A stretch of 7,089 nucleotides of DNA from an uncultured Desulfurobacterium sp. (GTDB lineage: Bacteria; Aquificota; Aquificia; Desulfurobacteriales; Desulfurobacteriaceae), in NCBI GenBank assembly GCA_913055135.1, contig CAJXJV010000065.1:1-7089 (forward strand), read 5' to 3'. This document shows positions 4,647 to 7,089 of the stretch, piece after piece (within the stretch, counting starts at the first letter, position 1; the number at the start of each line of letters is the position of its first letter). The notes below the pieces were generated by a model that had not been told where the DNA came from, ran no database searches, and saw only the letters and a program-made list of their open reading frames with translations. The position numbers and the translations under genes are program-made.

Positions 4647-5168
4647 ATGGAACTCGGAAGTGCATTTAAGCTACCAGTAGAAGCGACCAAGAAGGTTATA
4701 AGGGTAGCAAAGGCTCTCCTTGAGCCGAAGGCTACGGAAATCTGGTGGGATAAGGAAATAAGGAGAGAGTATCACTACAGAGGTAAGCACGTTATAAAGG
4801 CGGAACTCTGTATCGGTTGTAGCCTCTGTGCAAGAGCGTGTCCCGTTAACTGTATAGAGATGGTTCCCACAGGAGTTAAGAAGCCAAGAGCTGTTCCAAA
4901 AGTCAGAGCTAACGAGTGTATATTCTGTGGACTGTGCGAAGATGCTTGTCCTGTAAAGCCTGAAAAGGCAATAAAACTTACGGATACATACACAATGTAT
5001 GTAGAACCAGGAACCTGGGACAACCTTGCAAAGTTCGTTTTTGAGCCGGAAAACCTTCAAGAAGCAATAGAAAAGGCAAAAAAGATGGAAGAGATGATAG
5101 AGAGAAAGAAACAGGAAGCCTTGAAGAAAAAGCAGAAGGCTGAAAAGCAGAAAAAGGGAGAGGAGTAA
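4647..5168 (+). CDS. nuoI: NADH-quinone oxidoreductase-like subunit I (2x[4Fe-4S] ferredoxin-type) with charged C-terminal tail
   Basis: The 173-residue subunit carries clusters N6a and N6b, which pass electrons toward N2 in NuoB. Two ferredoxin motifs are complete: C55-IG-C58-SL-C61-ARA-C65-P and C91-IF-C94-GL-C97-EDA-C101-P. The second is followed by VKPEKAIKL, two residues longer than the usual C-P-x-x-A-I. An N-terminal amphipathic segment (8-27) probably lies on the membrane, as in known structures. From about residue 138 the protein is a highly charged Lys/Glu helix or coiled coil ending K-Q-K-K-G-E-E, not part of the core fold. AAGGAG at 4635-4640 overlaps the nuoH stop, 6 bp from the ATG. 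With no NuoG visible, NuoI would be the outermost cluster-bearing subunit and might take electrons directly from an external donor. Confidence 0.92.
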   Translation: MELGSAFKLPVEATKKVIRVAKALLEPKATEIWWDKEIRREYHYRGKHVIKAELCIGCSLCARACPVNCIEMVPTGVKKPRAVPKVRANECIFCGLCEDACPVKPEKAIKLTDTYTMYVEPGTWDNLAKFVFEPENLQEAIEKAKKMEEMIERKKQEALKKKQKAEKQKKGEE

Positions 5169-5170
5169 CC

Positions 5171-5647
5171 ATGAACGTTTACTTCTGGATCATCTACGGG
5201 GTGATTATCATATCTGCCATAGTGGCTTTAGAAGCCACGTCTCTTCTCTGGGCAGCAATAGCATTTGTGATTCTCCTTTCTGAAATAGCCCTCGTTTACT
5301 TTGGAATTGGAATGCCAGTTCTTGGCGGTGTTCAGCTTGCCATCTATGCAGGCGGCGTAACCATTCTTGTTCTCTTTGCAATTATGATGATTGGGGAGAG
5401 CTATAAAAAGCCGCCTGGAAAGGCTGTAACTGCCATAGTTTTAAGCCTCATAATTCTTGTTCTTGGAACGGGACTTTCTTTCCTGAGTGCCATAGATACA
5501 TTTCCTTACAAGGTTTACTCAACTCAGGAACTTGGAACTGTTTTTGTCGAGAAGTATTCGTTCTTCACGATAATTCTTGGTTTCATAGTCTCTGCCATTC
5601 TCTACATGGCTAATGCAATCATTACAAAGAAGAGGGAGGCAAAGTAA
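5171..5647 (+). CDS. nuoJ: NADH-quinone oxidoreductase-like subunit J (ND6 type)
   Basis: This 158-residue membrane subunit shows about five hydrophobic helices (4-21, 26-44, 52-74, 84-105 and 130-150). TM3 has the most conserved ND6 stretch, GVQLAIYAGGVTILVLFAIMM, shown here in parts: Q-x-x-x-Y59-A-G-G-V and L-V-L-F-A-I-M-M. In other complex I enzymes this helix contains the pi-bulge that opens and closes the water path beside the quinone site. Membrane helices 1-3 are followed by a short soluble loop with G-E-S-Y-K-K. Length is usual for NuoJ. AGGAG at 5161-5165 lies inside the last codons of nuoI, 5 bp before this ATG; nuoK follows with no spacer. Confidence 0.9.
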   Translation: MNVYFWIIYGVIIISAIVALEATSLLWAAIAFVILLSEIALVYFGIGMPVLGGVQLAIYAGGVTILVLFAIMMIGESYKKPPGKAVTAIVLSLIILVLGTGLSFLSAIDTFPYKVYSTQELGTVFVEKYSFFTIILGFIVSAILYMANAIITKKREAK

Positions 5648-5956
5648 ATGCTACTTGAAGCAGATGTTCATGCTTATCTGTTTTTATCTTTCTCACTCTT
5701 CGCTGTTGGGGTCTACGGTCTTCTATCCAGAAAATCGGTAATCAGAATGCTCTTCTCGATAGAGATGATTATTAACGCAGCCAACCTGAACTTCGTCATC
5801 TTTTCTGCTCAGAGAAACCTTGATGGACAGATTTTCACCTTTTTCACAATAGGTCTTGCTGCCCTTGAGGCAGCGGTTGGTCTTGCAATAGTCATCGTCT
5901 TCTATAAGAGATTCGGCGAAGTTATACCATCCAAAATCAGAAACCTGAGGTGGTAG
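5648..5956 (+). CDS. nuoK: NADH-quinone oxidoreductase-like subunit K (ND4L type)
   Basis: A 102-residue, three-helix membrane subunit related to MrpC. It contains YGLLSRKSVIRMLFSIEMI around residues 23-41 and FFTIGLAALEAAVGLAI around 65-81. Glu39 and Glu74 correspond to the two buried glutamates (E. coli Glu36 and Glu72) that are central to proton transfer, and both are kept. The NAANLNF segment (43-49) is also family-typical. The ATG follows the nuoJ stop directly, with GGGAGG at 5634-5639, 8 bp upstream. Length is normal. Nothing in the protein suggests loss of function. Confidence 0.93.
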   Translation: MLLEADVHAYLFLSFSLFAVGVYGLLSRKSVIRMLFSIEMIINAANLNFVIFSAQRNLDGQIFTFFTIGLAALEAAVGLAIVIVFYKRFGEVIPSKIRNLRW

Positions 5957-5957
5957 T

Positions 5958-7089
5958 ATGGAGAAGTTAGCCTATCTGACAATAGGAATATTCTTCCTTG
6001 GAAGCATTCTTGCCTTCCTTGTGGGCAAGTTTACAGAGAAATGGAATTCCTTCTGGGTCGCGGCCATTACAGGAATTGCTGGATTTGGACTTTCCTGTTA
6101 CATAGCGCTTAACATGGGTGAACATCCGGTAACTCATGAGTTTGAATGGTTCAGATTTGGAAGTTTTTCTGTTCCTTTTGGAATTTACGTTGACCATCTT
6201 TCAATCATTATAGCTCTGATCGCCACAGGAATCGGTTTCCTTGATATAGTTTTTTCCAAAGGTTACATGGAAGAGGATGAGTCTCCTCACAGGTACTACT
6301 TTGAGAAGCTCTTCTTCATTGGCTCTATGGTTGGACTTGTTTTTGTAAGCAATCTGATTGGACTCTACATCTTCTGGGAAGGTGTTGGTCTCTGTTCCTA
6401 CCTCCTGATCGGTTACTGGTACTGGAAGAAGAGTGCAGCTGAAGCTGCTCTGAAAGCTTTTGTAATGACGAGATTTGGTGATGTCTTTATGCTTGCAGGA
6501 ATCATCGTTGCCTGGATATTCCTTGGAACAGTTAATTTTCATGAGCTTAACGCATTAAGTGTTGCAGGTGCTTTCAGCGTAAAGCTTGGGCTCATAATTT
6601 CTATTCTCCTATTCATCGGTGCGATCGGAAAATCGGCACAGTTTCCTCTCTTTCCATGGCTTCTTGATGCTATGGAAGGTCCCACAACAGTCTCTGCTCT
6701 TATTCATGCTGCTACAATGGTCAATGCAGGTGTTTACCTTGTTGCAAGGATGTTTCCATTCTTCGACTACTCTTATGCTCTTATCGTGGTTGCATTTGTT
6801 GGAGCTCTTTCTGCATTCATTGCAGCGACGGGTGCAATGGCTCATACCGAAATCAAAAAAATCCTTGCTTTTTCCACAATGGAACATCTGTCACTTATGT
6901 TTGTAGATCTTGGAGTTGGTTCTGTTGCTGCCGGTATATTCCACCTTGCAAACCACGCAATCTTTAAAGCATTACTCTTCCTTGCAGCAGGTGCTGTTAT
7001 TCACATGACGCATCATACAAAAGACGCATTTAAACTTGGAGGACTCTATAAATACATGCCGCAAACGGCATTACTTTTCCTTGTGGGTA
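5958..7089 (+). CDS. nuoL: NADH-quinone oxidoreductase-like subunit L (ND5 type), 3'-truncated by window
   Basis: The frame stays open from ATG 5958 to the window end, giving 377 of roughly 600-650 expected residues. It is an antiporter-like proton channel at the far end of the membrane arm. Recognisable blocks are FWEGVGLCSYLLIGYWYW (139-156) with Glu141 (E. coli Glu144), AIGKSAQFPLFPWLLDAMEGP (222-242) with Lys225 (E. coli Lys229), VSALIHAATMVNAGVYLVAR (245-264) with His250 (E. coli His254), and HAIFKALLFLAAGAVIH (333-349) with Lys337 (E. coli Lys342). The E. coli motif S-T-M-S-Q-I-G-Y-M is here STMEHLSLM (306-314). GAGGTG at 5947-5952 is 5 bp upstream and the start is 1 bp after the nuoK stop. 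The C-terminal lateral helix region, and any nuoM and nuoN, lie beyond the window. Confidence 0.93.
   Translation, partial: MEKLAYLTIGIFFLGSILAFLVGKFTEKWNSFWVAAITGIAGFGLSCYIALNMGEHPVTHEFEWFRFGSFSVPFGIYVDHLSIIIALIATGIGFLDIVFSKGYMEEDESPHRYYFEKLFFIGSMVGLVFVSNLIGLYIFWEGVGLCSYLLIGYWYWKKSAAEAALKAFVMTRFGDVFMLAGIIVAWIFLGTVNFHELNALSVAGAFSVKLGLIISILLFIGAIGKSAQFPLFPWLLDAMEGPTTVSALIHAATMVNAGVYLVARMFPFFDYSYALIVVAFVGALSAFIAATGAMAHTEIKKILAFSTMEHLSLMFVDLGVGSVAAGIFHLANHAIFKALLFLAAGAVIHMTHHTKDAFKLGGLYKYMPQTALLFLVG

Noticed and set aside
4671..5060. Minus-strand open frame over nuoI (129 codons)
   Set aside because: Antisense to a gene with two intact ferredoxin motifs; composition and lack of motifs indicate a shadow. 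The same applies to minus-strand frames at 5967-6197, 6201-6542 and 6609-6887 within nuoL.
1..7089. tRNA, rRNA, CRISPR array, insertion sequence or riboswitch
   Set aside because: I saw no cloverleaf, long direct-repeat array, transposase motif or known aptamer pattern; the only periodic repeat is the four-unit array at 1165-1203, too short and too closely spaced for CRISPR.

Overview
The window looks like chromosomal DNA from a thermophilic, hydrogen-using chemolithoautotrophic bacterium. My best guess is the Desulfurobacteriaceae/Thermovibrio side of Aquificota. The clues are many AGA/AGG arginine codons, Lys/Glu/Ile/Val-rich proteins, a [NiFe]-hydrogenase gene tail, and a nuo operon without nuoE, nuoF and nuoG. 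The taxon is an inference. All recognised genes are on the + strand.

Positions 1-285 hold hydrogenase-operon remnants: the last residues of what is probably the cytochrome b subunit (hyaC-like), a 10-bp perfect hairpin, and a severely truncated hydrogenase maturation protease (hyaD-like). The protease keeps about 32 recognisable N-terminal residues, then runs into unrelated sequence and stops. Base composition jumps at the same place, so this looks like a rearrangement or deletion scar. Positions 315-1094 encode PstB, the phosphate-import ATPase, without pstS, pstC, pstA or phoU beside it.

Positions 1095-1244 are a 150-bp intergenic region. It has a perfect TTGACA -35 element with a plausible -10, followed by four TTTAC(G/A) hexamers spaced exactly 11 bp apart. 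That is the architecture of PhoB/PhoP-family response-regulator sites, next to pstB but directly upstream of nuoA.

From 1245 to the window end runs a tight operon nuoA-B-C-D-H-I-J-K-L, with genes overlapping or 0-11 bp apart and nuoL cut by the window edge. It encodes the membrane arm and quinone-module core of complex I, but there is no NADH-dehydrogenase module (EFG) at its usual place between D and H. The electron donor is therefore probably not NADH through NuoEF, unless those genes lie elsewhere. Several subunits depart from canonical complex I toward energy-converting [NiFe] hydrogenases: NuoB has a CxxCC motif; NuoD lacks the quinone-site His but keeps one Cys at each former CxxC NiFe-ligand position (CxxD twice); NuoA has Ala for the TM2 Glu; NuoH has Lys for a conserved Glu; NuoL has an altered S-T-M-x-x-x motif; NuoI has a long Lys/Glu tail. 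The most interesting reading is a divergent, possibly ferredoxin- or hydrogenase-coupled 11-subunit complex I-like pump, perhaps under phosphate-responsive or other two-component control.
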